DNA from: Flavobacterium psychrophilum
GTDB lineage: Bacteria > Bacteroidota > Bacteroidia > Flavobacteriales > Flavobacteriaceae
Assembly: GCA_945860385.1 (NCBI GenBank)
Contig: CAMAQD010000010.1
Span: forward strand, 1 to 64,000
Direction: 5' to 3'
Length of the DNA: 64,000 bases
Numbering within the stretch: the first letter of the stretch is position 1; each line of letters opens with the position of its first letter. Both the position numbers and the translations under genes were made by a program. Below, piece by piece: positions 45,549-56,056 of this stretch. Below the pieces are notes generated by a model, which was not told where the DNA came from, did no database searches, and was given only the letters and a program-made list of their open reading frames with translations.

Positions 45549-48500
45549 TTAATTTACTATTTTTTTACTCACCATTTTTTTGTCCGAATAAATTTTAAGA
45601 ATCAAAACTTGATTACCAAATTTTGAGCTTTCAAGACTGATTTCTTTGGATTTAATTTTCTCTTTTTCGTAAATAAGACGACCGTTGATATCATATATCG
45701 TCACTTTGTCAATAAGGGAATGACCCGATTTGATGTGAATAGCCTCCTTGTTTTTGTAAACCAAAATATTGTTTTCGTCGAGAATTTGCTGAGTGTTACC
45801 CAAAGTTTTTTGGTACTTTAAAGAAAACCGGGCATTGTTAACGCCAGCTGCAGCTGCAAAAGTATATCCACCAGATTTTAAGTCGGTTTCAGTTCCAGTT
45901 AAATGATCTACTAAGATAATGTCTTGATTTCCTGAAAACAATCCCTCCGTATGGTCGACGGAAATGTTGTAACTACCTGCATTTGTGGTTTTGAATGCTA
46001 AAAAAACTACATCAGAAACGTCAAACGGTATCGGTCGTCCTTGAATCACATATTCTTCGTTATCAAGTAGTGTGTTTAATGCAAACTCACTATCATTATA
46101 ATATTTTCCGTCGAAAACATCTACGCCAAGAGTAGCATCGGGGATATAGCCCACAGCCATTTGAGAAAAGTCACCCTGAGCATTGCTAGCATTAAGCCAA
46201 ATTGTACTTCTGTCGGCAACAGGTTGTTTCGTTTTGAAGAATTGACCTGTAGTATTCGCAACTCTTTGTCCGTTATTGAACTGCAAAGAGGTTGAAGAGT
46301 TTAACGCCTCTACAAAAAATCCTTGTCCTGTTTGAATGACTCCATTTGGATTCGCCGTTTGCGTATTGCCATTAGTTACAAATGTTCCTCCAGCCCAAGT
46401 GCAATAAGCCGTTCCTGTGCCATTGGTTTTTCTCCAAAAATACAGCGTTCCTGTAATTTTAGTATTATTATCGGTAACAAACTGCGCCATATTAATAGGG
46501 GATGGATAGGGGTTTCCAATCAAATTAAAACGTTTTGTTGCACCGCCATTGCTCATCGTCATTGAATAATATCCGTTATGAGGCACTCCAGTGAAGCTAC
46601 CGTTCCAAACGGTTGGTATTGTAGGATGTGTGTTTGGCATTCGAATTAAATAACCTTGACCATCAGTGAAATTTGTTGTCGAAGGATTGGCAACGGTATT
46701 ATAAAAATTGGTATTTGTATTATAACTATAAAATCGAGTGGAGGTAGTCAAAGGCGAAAAATTGGACAAATTCTGATTGGCTACTGGAGACGACCACAAA
46801 GTATAATCAAGACGCATTAGGGGTGAGCTGTTCCGTTTTACAATGATATTTCCAGAATTATTGGCATTGGTAGTCTGAATTAAATTGGCATTATTATTCA
46901 AAGTGAAACTGCCCGAACTTACTGTTAATGGGCCATTCAAAGTTACATTAACATACGAATTTACGGTGACATTTGCATTATTAGAAACCGTTACACTACA
47001 AGCGGATAAATCATTAGAAATGGTATAATCAGCTGCGAAAATTGCTGCTTGCGAACTAGGAAGTCCATTACTCCAGGTGTTGCCATCCCAAGTTGTACTA
47101 TTGATAATTACAGTTTGATTTTGAGTAACGGTAAGTCCGCTGCCATAGCTGTATTTCCATACTACTGTAGTTGTTCCTTGCGCAGTTATTGGAAAAACAG
47201 TATCTGTAAGGCCAACAATTCCAGTCGATCCCGCACAATTATTTGTAGCTGTAGGAGGTGTAATTGAGGCTACCGAGCAAGAATTTGTAATTGTTGGAAG
47301 CGTTGTAACATCAGGAACAGGAACTCCACAAGTTAAAGCTGCTGGAGAATAGGTGTATACTAAAATTTTTCCTAAATCGACAACGGTTAATGAGCTGGAA
47401 CCTGATGGACCTGAGGTTGTTCCGCCGCTGTCGGTAATAATATAAATTGTTTTTCCGTCAGGGTCGAATGCTATATCTCGGTATCTATTTTGAGTGTAAA
47501 ACAGTTCTTCTGGATCACCTAAGACGGTATTGCCGTCAGAGGAAAGTTTTTGGCGATATACTCTTCCTTTTTTTAAAGCTGTAATAAATATTGAATTATC
47601 CCAACCTGGAATCTCGGAGGTAAATCCTTCATAAATTTTGGCACTCGAAGGACCAATTGTCGGCCAAGTCAACCATCCGCCAGTAAAATTATATCCAGCA
47701 TCAATGGTGAACAGGGTAGTGATTGGGTTGGTAAAAGTTCCTGCCCAACTTATTTCGGTGAGCGAAGTCGCTCCAACTCCACAAGCATAATCATTAAAAA
47801 GTAACGAAGAACAATTTGCAGCAGAAGACCAATTGCAATATTCATAATTTTTATTGTCTTTATAACCCGAAACGTAGGGCCATCCATAATTTCCACCTGA
47901 TTGGAGAATATTGAGTTCGTCATCTGATTTTGGGCCGTGTTCGCTAGAATACAGTTTTCCATTTTTGCCAAAAACTAAGCCTTGTGCATTTCGATGGCCA
48001 TAAGTATAAATATGACTTCGAACACCATTTATGGCAGGATTGTCGTCCGGTATGGAGCCGTCAAGATTCAGTCGAAGTGTTTTTCCTTCGTAATAATTAT
48101 AGTTTGGCGGAACCGAATTGAGCATTGCCAATGTTGGAATATCCTGTGCGTGGCTTACATTGCATTTGTTGCCAAATTGATTGACTCCTTGGTCTCCAAT
48201 AGTGTAATACAATTTGTTATCAGGACCAAAAGCAAGTTTCCCGGAATTATGATCGTTACTTCCAGACAGGCCTTCGATTAAAACGAGGGGAGAAGCTAGT
48301 GTACCGTTATTTGATGCTACTGAATAAGTGTAGCGAACAATTTTCGTCCTTCGTGTAGCGTCATCAGCAGCATTTATTATTTTTTCAGGGGCAGTTGGAT
48401 TTGTAGGGTAGGTCCAGCCAGTTTTTCCAGCGGTAGAATAGGTATATGCAATATATACATAATCTTCTCCAGTTCCTTTTCCTAAATTTGGGTGCAAAGC

Positions 48501-49184
48501 CATACCCAACAAGCCATCTTGACCACCTGATAAGTAAACCAAACTAGAAATATTTAATAACTCATCTACAACTCCAGTGGTCTTATGGACACGATTAACT
48601 TTTTTGCCCACTCGTTCAGTCAACCATAAATAATTATCAGGGCCATAAATCAGGGTGTAAGGATAATTGAAACTCGAAGATAAAGTCGTTCTCGTAAAAT
48701 CGGAAGTTACTGCTGCTGTTGCTGTTCCTGTAATGGCGAATGAATAAGTAGCAGGAGATCCATTTGATGGGTCAATCGTTAAAGTAGCATTTTTTGTCCC
48801 TGCAGAAGATGGATTAAAACTAACTTCAATTATGGTGTAGGTATCAGCTGTCAAGCTCAATGGATTTATGACTACCGATGTGGTGATCCCAAATTGATTT
48901 GCCATTGTTCCAGATAAAACTACACTCGTTGCCGTGGAAGGAAAGTTTAATGTAGAAGTTCCAGTATTTTTTAAAACAAAAGATCTCGAAAATTTATTCC
49001 CGCTAGCAACTGTTCCAAAATCTGTGAAGTCTGTCAGCGAAGGTGTCGTATCTCCGTTGGAAATTATATTACTATTTCCTTTTACTTCTAAAACTTGCGA
49101 AAAGCTACTGGTGCTTGTGAAAAGCAATAAAAAAATACTTGAACAAAAGATAATTTTTTTTGAGGAGGTAATTTTGATAGTCAT
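45549..49184 (-). CDS. T9SS-secreted PQQ glucose/sorbosone dehydrogenase-like protein
   Basis: 1211 residues: signal peptide 1-30; one choice-of-anchor D-like domain (about 31-155); a PQQ-dependent sugar dehydrogenase beta-propeller (about 163-612); an HYR-like stretch (about 618-690); then a C-terminal module (about 695-1130) and T9SS-type tail. The propeller lines up with Acinetobacter soluble glucose dehydrogenase GdhB: Gln222, Asp311-His312, Arg398-Asn399 (GHRN), Lys538 and Arg567/Arg569 (NRYR) match its PQQ and active-site residues, and SEHGPKSDDELN and NYGWPYVSGYKD are family landmarks. It should oxidise an aldose at the surface if PQQ is available; no PQQ synthesis genes are in the window. 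Confidence 0.88.
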   Translation of the reverse strand: MTIKITSSKKIIFCSSIFLLLFTSTSSFSQVLEVKGNSNIISNGDTTPSLTDFTDFGTVASGNKFSRSFVLKNTGTSTLNFPSTATSVVLSGTMANQFGITTSVVINPLSLTADTYTIIEVSFNPSSAGTKNATLTIDPSNGSPATYSFAITGTATAAVTSDFTRTTLSSSFNYPYTLIYGPDNYLWLTERVGKKVNRVHKTTGVVDELLNISSLVYLSGGQDGLLGMALHPNLGKGTGEDYVYIAYTYSTAGKTGWTYPTNPTAPEKIINAADDATRRTKIVRYTYSVASNNGTLASPLVLIEGLSGSNDHNSGKLAFGPDNKLYYTIGDQGVNQFGNKCNVSHAQDIPTLAMLNSVPPNYNYYEGKTLRLNLDGSIPDDNPAINGVRSHIYTYGHRNAQGLVFGKNGKLYSSEHGPKSDDELNILQSGGNYGWPYVSGYKDNKNYEYCNWSSAANCSSLLFNDYACGVGATSLTEISWAGTFTNPITTLFTIDAGYNFTGGWLTWPTIGPSSAKIYEGFTSEIPGWDNSIFITALKKGRVYRQKLSSDGNTVLGDPEELFYTQNRYRDIAFDPDGKTIYIITDSGGTTSGPSGSSSLTVVDLGKILVYTYSPAALTCGVPVPDVTTLPTITNSCSVASITPPTATNNCAGSTGIVGLTDTVFPITAQGTTTVVWKYSYGSGLTVTQNQTVIINSTTWDGNTWSNGLPSSQAAIFAADYTISNDLSACSVTVSNNANVTVNSYVNVTLNGPLTVSSGSFTLNNNANLIQTTNANNSGNIIVKRNSSPLMRLDYTLWSSPVANQNLSNFSPLTTSTRFYSYNTNTNFYNTVANPSTTNFTDGQGYLIRMPNTHPTIPTVWNGSFTGVPHNGYYSMTMSNGGATKRFNLIGNPYPSPINMAQFVTDNNTKITGTLYFWRKTNGTGTAYCTWAGGTFVTNGNTQTANPNGVIQTGQGFFVEALNSSTSLQFNNGQRVANTTGQFFKTKQPVADRSTIWLNASNAQGDFSQMAVGYIPDATLGVDVFDGKYYNDSEFALNTLLDNEEYVIQGRPIPFDVSDVVFLAFKTTNAGSYNISVDHTEGLFSGNQDIILVDHLTGTETDLKSGGYTFAAAAGVNNARFSLKYQKTLGNTQQILDENNILVYKNKEAIHIKSGHSLIDKVTIYDINGRLIYEKEKIKSKEISLESSKFGNQVLILKIYSDKKMVSKKIVN

Positions 49185-49279
49185 AAAGTTCTGCTTTTAA
49201 AATTTTAATAATGGAAATTTTTAAATTAGGAATTATGTCAATTCTTCAAAAGGTTTATAAGTCTGGCGTTAAGTATTTA

Positions 49280-49381
49280 TTTGTCATTTCGATCAATGCG
49301 AGACTTGAACGAAGTGAACTGGTAAAACAAATTGCATAATGTGAGCAACTACTGCGATTCCTCCTTCGTCTGAATGACAAA
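49280..49381. repeat. 102-bp palindromic repeat element (GTCATTTCGA type)
   Basis: Ends TTTGTCATTTCGA (49280-49292) and TCTGAATGACAAA (49369-49381) are inverted copies with two mismatches. The inside includes GAACGAAGTGAA and CGATTCCTCCTTCGTC. From memory, such GTCATTTCGA palindromes are scattered between genes of many Flavobacteriia, probably as a small mobile element. It occupies the region where the other giant genes carry their operator. The remaining parts of the 302-base gap 49185-49486 show no gene. Confidence 0.65.
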
Positions 49382-49486
49382 GCTGAGTTTGTTTTTTCTT
49401 AACTTAGTAATAGTTTTTAGATTGCTTATTAATTTAGTTTTTAACTCAGAAAATTAATATCAATACAAATTTATTACTATTTTGTT

Positions 49487-52400
49487 CTAATCGTCAAACA
49501 CAATTACTTTTTTACTGATTTCTCCATCGAGTGTTTTCATTTTGGCAATGTATACACCTGAACTTATCGATTTAATTGGTATTTTAATATCTTGTTGATC
49601 CTGATTTTCAATTTCCCAAGTGGAAACGGATTGCCCGAGAATGTTATAAAGAGTTAGATTTTCAACTTTTAAATCCAAAGATTTATTCTTAATTTCGAGA
49701 ATATTTCCGTTTTGAATATGATTAATTTGTATTGTTTCGCTTATTGAATTTTGCTCTACTTTTAATGTTTTGTCAGTAAATCGTAAAGAAAAACGAGTAT
49801 GATCTTTGCCTACTGGCAGATTTACTTCAAATAATCCATTACGGATATCATTATAAGTATTGGTAAGATTGTCATAAATAAAAATGGGTTGTTGAGCATT
49901 AAAGTTTTCTAAAGCATCTACAATAAAACTTACTTTCCCCTCAACAGCTGTTTTAACGCCGATGGGATAAGAAGCGTTAGGATCAAAAAAGCCTTCGCCT
50001 TGAATTAATAATTGTTTTCCGCCGTTCAAAAAATACATATCGTTAGGGAATTCATCGATATTGATTGCATCGTAGCCATAATCGATTGCGCTTGTTGCTT
50101 TTTCGTTCATAAAACCTAATAAAACTTGACGATGATAATTGTTATTTGAATTGAATCCCAATCGAATTCTCATTAATGTATCTTTTGCAATTGGGTCATT
50201 GTCATTTGTACCGGAACTTTTAGTTTTATGATTTGCCGATGTTTTAAACATAATATTCGAAACTCCGGTTTCATCTTCCTTATGAAAACCTCTTTGGCTG
50301 TTTTTGAAAGTAATTATTCCACCACCACCAACAATTCCATTTACAAAAAAACCTTGACCTACAGGAATAAATTGCCCCGGTATTCTTGTACTGGAGCCCA
50401 AACCACTTATTAATGCAACTGCTACCGGTGGTAATCCTCCTGTCAAGTTTCTTTCAGCATAACCCCCTTGATAATCGCGTAAATCGTGAGTTAAATTTGT
50501 TGGGTAATGCTCCCAAAAATATAATGTTCCATCGAATGTATTGCTTGCTACATTGTCACTTATAAAGGCATGCGCATCTAATGATGAAGGGTACGGATTG
50601 CCAGTGAGCATCATTTGGTCTGAACTCACCACATTTGAATTGACTAATCCATTGTTTGGCTTTCCTGTAAATACATAGTTTTGATTTGTTGCAGCTCCAC
50701 TTCCTTTCATTGTAAATGCTTGCCCTACACGAATAGGATCTGTTGGATTTATTGCGACCCAACTGAAATAATCGTTACCGTAATTGTCAAATTTATACAA
50801 CCAGAATGTAGCTAAATTTATAGGCGTTGTTGGAGCACCATTATACCCTCCAATCCAGTTGATGTTAGCTGGTGCTGATGGATTTGTTCCGTCTTTCATC
50901 ACGCCGTCTATACTGTAGTTTTTGTTGTTGCTTGTTATATTGACTGGGCTTACAGGGGAACTCCAATAGTTGTAATTGTAGAGGTTTGATTGACCTTGTT
51001 GATCTCTCTCGATTGAACCCGCACTAGTAACATCCAAGTCGCTTTCTGTGGTTTGCACCAACTGAGATTTACCAACTAAATCTATTTTTCCGTCTAATTT
51101 CAAATACCAATCATTTTGAATTTTGGTATCATTATTCATTATAATATTGATTCCTGAATCGACAAACATACCTAAATCAGTTGAATTTGATATCTCGGTA
51201 ATGTTGTGTTTCACTTGTACTATCGAATAGTCATTTTCTATTAGGTCTAATCCTCTAATATCTTTTGTAGTGCTGTGAACTGCCGTGGCAAAATTTCCTG
51301 TGCGTTCCGTAATGAAAGGCATAGGAGCCTGTTGCACATAAATATTTTTATGGTTGTAGATTTTTGTTCCAGTTAAATCAATGGCTGGAGTTGTCAAATC
51401 ATCAATGATATCGTCCTTATACGTGTCCATTCTATAATAGCGCAATAGATTGGCAAAAGGCAAAGCGGTAGGTGATGTAGCAATATTTTTTGGTACAATC
51501 TCTCCTCTAATTTCTGAACCCAAATCTTTTATTTCCTGATACACCATTCTTTGCAATTGAGAAGCTGTTAAAGCCGAATTAAAGACCCGAACTTCATCAA
51601 TTTTTCCCTTGAAATATTTCGTGTTTGCTACTGGATTTCTTCCAAGAGTAAGTAAAGAAGCATCGGCAGCAATTGCTCCGGAAGCAGCTTGAGTTTCTAC
51701 TAGATTTCCGTTTAGGTATAATTTTAAATTACTTCCGTCGTAGGTAGCGCCTACATTGTACCATTGCGACACATTTAAAGCCGTATTATGAGTAAGCGTT
51801 GTGCTGTTTAAGACTGCTTCCAATTTTTTGGCACTGGTAATTCTAATTTGAAATTTGTCCTGACCTACAATTACTCCATCAGTGGAGAAAGTAGGATTCA
51901 AATCAATCCAAGCCATAAGAGAAGCATTGGATAAACCGCCTAGAATTGCAGTGCTTTGACCGTAATCATTTCGGCCATCAAAGTCAAGAAATAGTTTGGT
52001 GTGCATATCTCTAGGTGAACCAAAATATCTTGGGGAGGAAGCAGTGTCAAAAATATCTATAATTCCGTCTTTGTCGACATCAGTTATTCCATCTATTATA
52101 CCGTCGTTATTGGTGTCTAATATTTTATAATCATAAATCAAAAGTGTGTTGGCTATATCAAATGACGTTCCATCGGATTTTACATCTAAATAGTCAGGAA
52201 TACCATCGGCATCAGTGTCTTTTAAATAAGTGGTTGCAGGATTAGCGTTTGCAATTCCTTGATTTAAATTTCCGTATTGAGCGCTAAAAGTGACTCCAAC
52301 ACCGTAATCGTACATATCCAATATACCATCGCCAAAACCTTCTACCACCAAATCGCCATTGGTATCTTTACTTCTAAAATTTTCAGATTCGGGTCCGTCT

Positions 52401-55303
52401 CCTCTTCCGTCCCCTGTGATATCTCCATCACCATTTACAAATCCTGCAACAGCATTTGTATTTCCAGCTCCAGATTCATCCACATCAAAAAGACTGTCAT
52501 TATCACTGTCTAAATCAATGTAATTTGGAATTCCGTCACCGTCAGAATCTAATGCAGGTAATGCTGCTGCCGGTTCAGCATTATCGTGAAGGCCATTGAT
52601 ATTGGCATCAGACCAAGCTACGTCAATTTTTCCTCTGGCGTTACTAATATTTCCTAATCCTGCCTCTATAACATCTTCAATTCCGTCATTATCGGCATCT
52701 AAATCGAACACATCAGCAATGCCGTCGGTATCTAAATCACATAGTTTTTGGGTAATTAAAATATCGTCCAAAGCCAAGTCATTTCCTAAACCCCCCGTTT
52801 CATTATTGATAAAAATTACTTTAAAAGTACTTACGGAGAAAGTTAAATTTGAGGTAAATTGATACCAATCTCCTGCAAGATTTCCATTTGTTGTAGGAGC
52901 AATTGCACCAGTGCTTATGCTTTGTAAAACGTTGTCATTAATGTCTCTGAATTCAACCCTAATATTAGGTCTTAGCCTTGTTCCAATGCTTGGCGCATCA
53001 GTTCTATCTATATTTAATACCCAAAAACTATAGGTAATGGGAATGTTAGGCAAGGCACCAGAAATTAATGCAGTATAAAATATACCCGGTGTATATGAGG
53101 CATTAAATATTGCCATCCTACCACCAGCATCTCCCGTGTGATCAACTCCTCTATACCAAAATTGGTCAGCCCAAGAGGATATTTGAGCACTAGAACCCAC
53201 AGTATATTTACCATCATTTAAATCAAGGCTTAGTCCGCTACCTTCAATATTTGTAGGTGTAATCGCATCTTGATAACCGTAAGTAGTTATGGCTGCATAA
53301 GTAGTATTAATAGTAGTTCTAACTCCTGTTCCAAAGGTTTCATACAAGAATTTATAATCTACTTTGGTTCCATTTGAGTTGTTGCAATTTACTTCCTCGG
53401 TTATATCTCGAATTCCATCGTTATCATCATCTATATCTACGTTATCATATACTCCATCACCATCGCTATCAAAAAAAGTTTGTATTCCTGTTCCTTGTAT
53501 AGAAAAAGTATATGGAGCTTCGTTAGGATCATTATTCGCAATGGTTATTGTTGCAGTTTTTGTTCCTAAACTACTTGGATTAAATTGAATAGAAAAAGTG
53601 GTTCCTCCTAAACTTACAATTGGTGTAGTGGGAGAAGCTGTCAAAATAAAATCGGCACTTCCTGAAATAGAAACTAGTGGCACTCCAGATAAAATTAAAT
53701 TACTGCCGCCATAATTTCGAACAGTGAAAGTTTTTATCTGCGGATTTGTTAGGATTTGTGTGGAACCAAAATCAGTCCAATCATTAATGGAAGGAACTAT
53801 GTCTCCGTTGGCTATTGAAACAGTATTTCCTTGTAGATCGATTTCTGGGGTTGGAACTGATGTAAAAGCGTTTCCTTGAATGTTAAAATTATAAGGATTC
53901 TCGGTAGCATCATTATTAACAATGGAAATAGTTGCGGTTCTTACTCCTGTTGCTAATGGAAGAAATCGAACTACAAAGGTTGTAGAGCCTCCACCAGCAA
54001 TTGATGCACTTGGTGATGTAATTACACTAAACTCAGAAGCATTTGTTCCGGAAAAACTGATGGCTCCAATAGTTAAGGTAGTTGCCCCCGTATTTTTGAT
54101 TGTAAAAGTTCGAGTAATAGCTGTGCTAACAAAGGTATCTCCTAAAATTGTCCAATTGTTTGTCGAAGTCACTACACCATTATCTGGAATAACAGTCGCA
54201 TTTCCCTCTACTTGAATTTCTTGGGCTACGCCTAAATCAATCCCAGTTCCACTTATTGAAAAATTATAGGGATTTTCGTTGCTGTCGCCATTAACAATTG
54301 AAATAGCTGCATTTTTCACTCCCGCCGTTGACGGAAAAAATCGTACTGTAAATGTTGTTGAGCCTCCAGCCGCGATGGTTGAGCTTGGTAAACCTATAAC
54401 AGTAAAATCGACAGCATTGGCACCAGAAAAAGAAATTGCACCAATTGTTAAAGTAGAATTTCCTGTATTTTGAATAGTATATGTTACATTATTTGCAGAA
54501 CCAATATAAGTACTGCCAAAATCGGTGTAATCTGCCGTTGATGGTGTGGCGTCACCATCAACAATTGATACTGAATTACCTTGAATATTTATTTCTGGTG
54601 AATCATAAGAAATAATTATCCGACCAGCTGCGCCATTTCCGCCTGCTCTGTCTGTCGAAGTAGATGATTTACCACCAGCACCACCACCTCCAAAAGTTGA
54701 ACCTGCCGCTCCGTTAGCATCAGACGTTGAACCCACAGCTCCTGATGCACCGCCTCCTGAGGCACCACCATTTCCACCTCTTGAGCCAGGTGTTCCTGTT
54801 CCAGTTAATCCAGTTAAACCATAAATATTAGAAGTTGTTCCTCCGATATTTCCAGTCGTAACCGCTGCTCCTCCTGCAGCCGAATTATTATTTGAAGATG
54901 AAACAGACCCACCCTTACCACCTACTGCATTTATTAATAATGCAGCGGGAGTTGCTGTTAGGGCAAACGATGAAGGATTCCCGTTTTGTACTGTATTTGT
55001 TGTTCCTGTTCTTGTGGCGCCAACTGTAACGTTGTATGTAGAACCAGGTATTACAGATAAAGTAGTGTTTTTTACATAAGCACCACCGGCTCCACCACCA
55101 CCAGCAGAAGGGTTTGATGTAGCTCCACCACCAGCTCCACCGCCACCCCAGGCTTCTATGGTAATTTGAGTAACTCCAGCTGGACAAGTCCAAGTTGTAG
55201 TAGATGGAAAAGTAATGCTAGTCTGGGCAATACCAAAAAGAGGTAGAAATGCAAGCACTAAAAAGAGACAAACTCTTTTAGCTAGTAGGGTAGTTTTTTC
55301 CAT
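49487..55303 (-). CDS. giant T9SS type A protein with glycine-rich, anchor-D and calcium-repeat domains
   Basis: 1938 residues from the ATG at 55303 (the ORF opens 20 codons earlier; this start gives a clean signal peptide ending FGIAQ). Order: glycine-rich beta domain (about 28-230; WTCPAGVTQITIEAW then GGGGAGG stretches), three anchor-D-type domains (about 234-604), a jelly-roll-like region (about 640-850), a string of thrombospondin type 3-like calcium repeats (about 850-1095; DSDGDGIPNYIDLDSDND), LamG (about 1104-1255), then the shared C-terminal module from about 1324 and a T9SS type A tail (SSGVYIAKMKT, ISKKVIVFDD). Probably a calcium-stiffened surface or adhesin protein. No enzyme motif. 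Confidence 0.87.
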   Translation of the reverse strand: MEKTTLLAKRVCLFLVLAFLPLFGIAQTSITFPSTTTWTCPAGVTQITIEAWGGGGAGGGATSNPSAGGGGAGGAYVKNTTLSVIPGSTYNVTVGATRTGTTNTVQNGNPSSFALTATPAALLINAVGGKGGSVSSSNNNSAAGGAAVTTGNIGGTTSNIYGLTGLTGTGTPGSRGGNGGASGGGASGAVGSTSDANGAAGSTFGGGGAGGKSSTSTDRAGGNGAAGRIIISYDSPEINIQGNSVSIVDGDATPSTADYTDFGSTYIGSANNVTYTIQNTGNSTLTIGAISFSGANAVDFTVIGLPSSTIAAGGSTTFTVRFFPSTAGVKNAAISIVNGDSNENPYNFSISGTGIDLGVAQEIQVEGNATVIPDNGVVTSTNNWTILGDTFVSTAITRTFTIKNTGATTLTIGAISFSGTNASEFSVITSPSASIAGGGSTTFVVRFLPLATGVRTATISIVNNDATENPYNFNIQGNAFTSVPTPEIDLQGNTVSIANGDIVPSINDWTDFGSTQILTNPQIKTFTVRNYGGSNLILSGVPLVSISGSADFILTASPTTPIVSLGGTTFSIQFNPSSLGTKTATITIANNDPNEAPYTFSIQGTGIQTFFDSDGDGVYDNVDIDDDNDGIRDITEEVNCNNSNGTKVDYKFLYETFGTGVRTTINTTYAAITTYGYQDAITPTNIEGSGLSLDLNDGKYTVGSSAQISSWADQFWYRGVDHTGDAGGRMAIFNASYTPGIFYTALISGALPNIPITYSFWVLNIDRTDAPSIGTRLRPNIRVEFRDINDNVLQSISTGAIAPTTNGNLAGDWYQFTSNLTFSVSTFKVIFINNETGGLGNDLALDDILITQKLCDLDTDGIADVFDLDADNDGIEDVIEAGLGNISNARGKIDVAWSDANINGLHDNAEPAAALPALDSDGDGIPNYIDLDSDNDSLFDVDESGAGNTNAVAGFVNGDGDITGDGRGDGPESENFRSKDTNGDLVVEGFGDGILDMYDYGVGVTFSAQYGNLNQGIANANPATTYLKDTDADGIPDYLDVKSDGTSFDIANTLLIYDYKILDTNNDGIIDGITDVDKDGIIDIFDTASSPRYFGSPRDMHTKLFLDFDGRNDYGQSTAILGGLSNASLMAWIDLNPTFSTDGVIVGQDKFQIRITSAKKLEAVLNSTTLTHNTALNVSQWYNVGATYDGSNLKLYLNGNLVETQAASGAIAADASLLTLGRNPVANTKYFKGKIDEVRVFNSALTASQLQRMVYQEIKDLGSEIRGEIVPKNIATSPTALPFANLLRYYRMDTYKDDIIDDLTTPAIDLTGTKIYNHKNIYVQQAPMPFITERTGNFATAVHSTTKDIRGLDLIENDYSIVQVKHNITEISNSTDLGMFVDSGINIIMNNDTKIQNDWYLKLDGKIDLVGKSQLVQTTESDLDVTSAGSIERDQQGQSNLYNYNYWSSPVSPVNITSNNKNYSIDGVMKDGTNPSAPANINWIGGYNGAPTTPINLATFWLYKFDNYGNDYFSWVAINPTDPIRVGQAFTMKGSGAATNQNYVFTGKPNNGLVNSNVVSSDQMMLTGNPYPSSLDAHAFISDNVASNTFDGTLYFWEHYPTNLTHDLRDYQGGYAERNLTGGLPPVAVALISGLGSSTRIPGQFIPVGQGFFVNGIVGGGGIITFKNSQRGFHKEDETGVSNIMFKTSANHKTKSSGTNDNDPIAKDTLMRIRLGFNSNNNYHRQVLLGFMNEKATSAIDYGYDAINIDEFPNDMYFLNGGKQLLIQGEGFFDPNASYPIGVKTAVEGKVSFIVDALENFNAQQPIFIYDNLTNTYNDIRNGLFEVNLPVGKDHTRFSLRFTDKTLKVEQNSISETIQINHIQNGNILEIKNKSLDLKVENLTLYNILGQSVSTWEIENQDQQDIKIPIKSISSGVYIAKMKTLDGEISKKVIVFDD

Positions 55304-55380
55304 AACGTTATTTCTAAATAATCGTTTTACGTATTTTTTTTTGGAAAAATAAATTTGGGGCACAAACTATTTTCTTGAAT

Positions 55381-55440
55381 TAAATTTATTTATATTTTAA
55401 ATAAAAACAGATAAAACGCTTATTTTTTCGATGTAATGCA
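55381..55440 (-). promoter_or_regulatory. direct-repeat operator and promoter, copy 3
   Basis: Plus strand AGATAAAACGCT (55409-55420) and CGATGTAATGCA (55429-55440), 20-base period; minus-strand TAAATTTA (55388-55381) follows after 20 bases. It lies 106-137 bases before the gene start. The rest of 55441-55965, about 525 bases, holds nothing I can support. Confidence 0.5.
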
Positions 55441-55965
55441 TTTTTTTTTCTAAAAAGTAAGAAAAATAAATTATTAATCACAATTTTTTATGAATCCTAT
55501 TTTTAGGTTTTATCAGAATAGTAAGATGTGCTTTGAAGAACTGAAAATCAGTATTTTAGGATTAAAATAAATAATGGATAGTTGTGAATTTGGCGATTGC
55601 GATTTCGGTTTTTTATTGTTAATCAAAACCTAATTCTTATCAAAAATTTGAAACTTCACTGTGGCGTCACTCTACGCAGAATATTGTATTTTTTTATTTT
55701 TTGATAGAAAATATTTTTATTTTAATTAGACATTATAGTTAGTAGTGATAGAATGCGTAAAACTAAGCGCCAAATATTATCAGAATGAACTACCCATAGA
55801 AAATCTTTGTAAATTATATTTTCGATTATTATAATGGCTAAAATTATTGATTGAAAATGGGCTGTTTGGTTTACCTTTTTTATCTTTTGTAGTTGATTGT
55901 ACTATTTTACTTTGAATGTATTTTTTTAACATAATTATCATATCCTCAGGGATTAAGTTGGAACT

Positions 55966-56012
55966 AACAAAAAAATCTCTTCATCCCACATAAAGGATTT
56001 GAAGAGATTTTA
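55966..56012 (-). terminator. terminator after the small membrane protein gene
   Basis: Arms AAAATCTCTTCA (55972-55983) and TGAAGAGATTTT (56000-56011), exact inverted repeat with a 16-base loop that can pair further; on the minus strand a T run follows. It would end the protease - small protein transcript. Confidence 0.75.
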
Positions 56013-56056
56013 TATTTGATGCTGTAAAATTTATTTATCAGCTTTTGGTTGAATAT

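Noticed and set aside
54600..55220. Glycine-rich stretch as a sequencing artefact or collagen-like repeat
   Set aside because: It contains no Gly-X-Y periodicity, and the opening WTCPAGVTQITIEAW is typical of glycine-rich surface domains in Bacteroidota.
55561..55680. Possible repeat related to the sequence before hisS (GCGATTTCGG versus GCGATTTTG words)
   Set aside because: Only short AT-rich words match; no consistent element boundary can be drawn.
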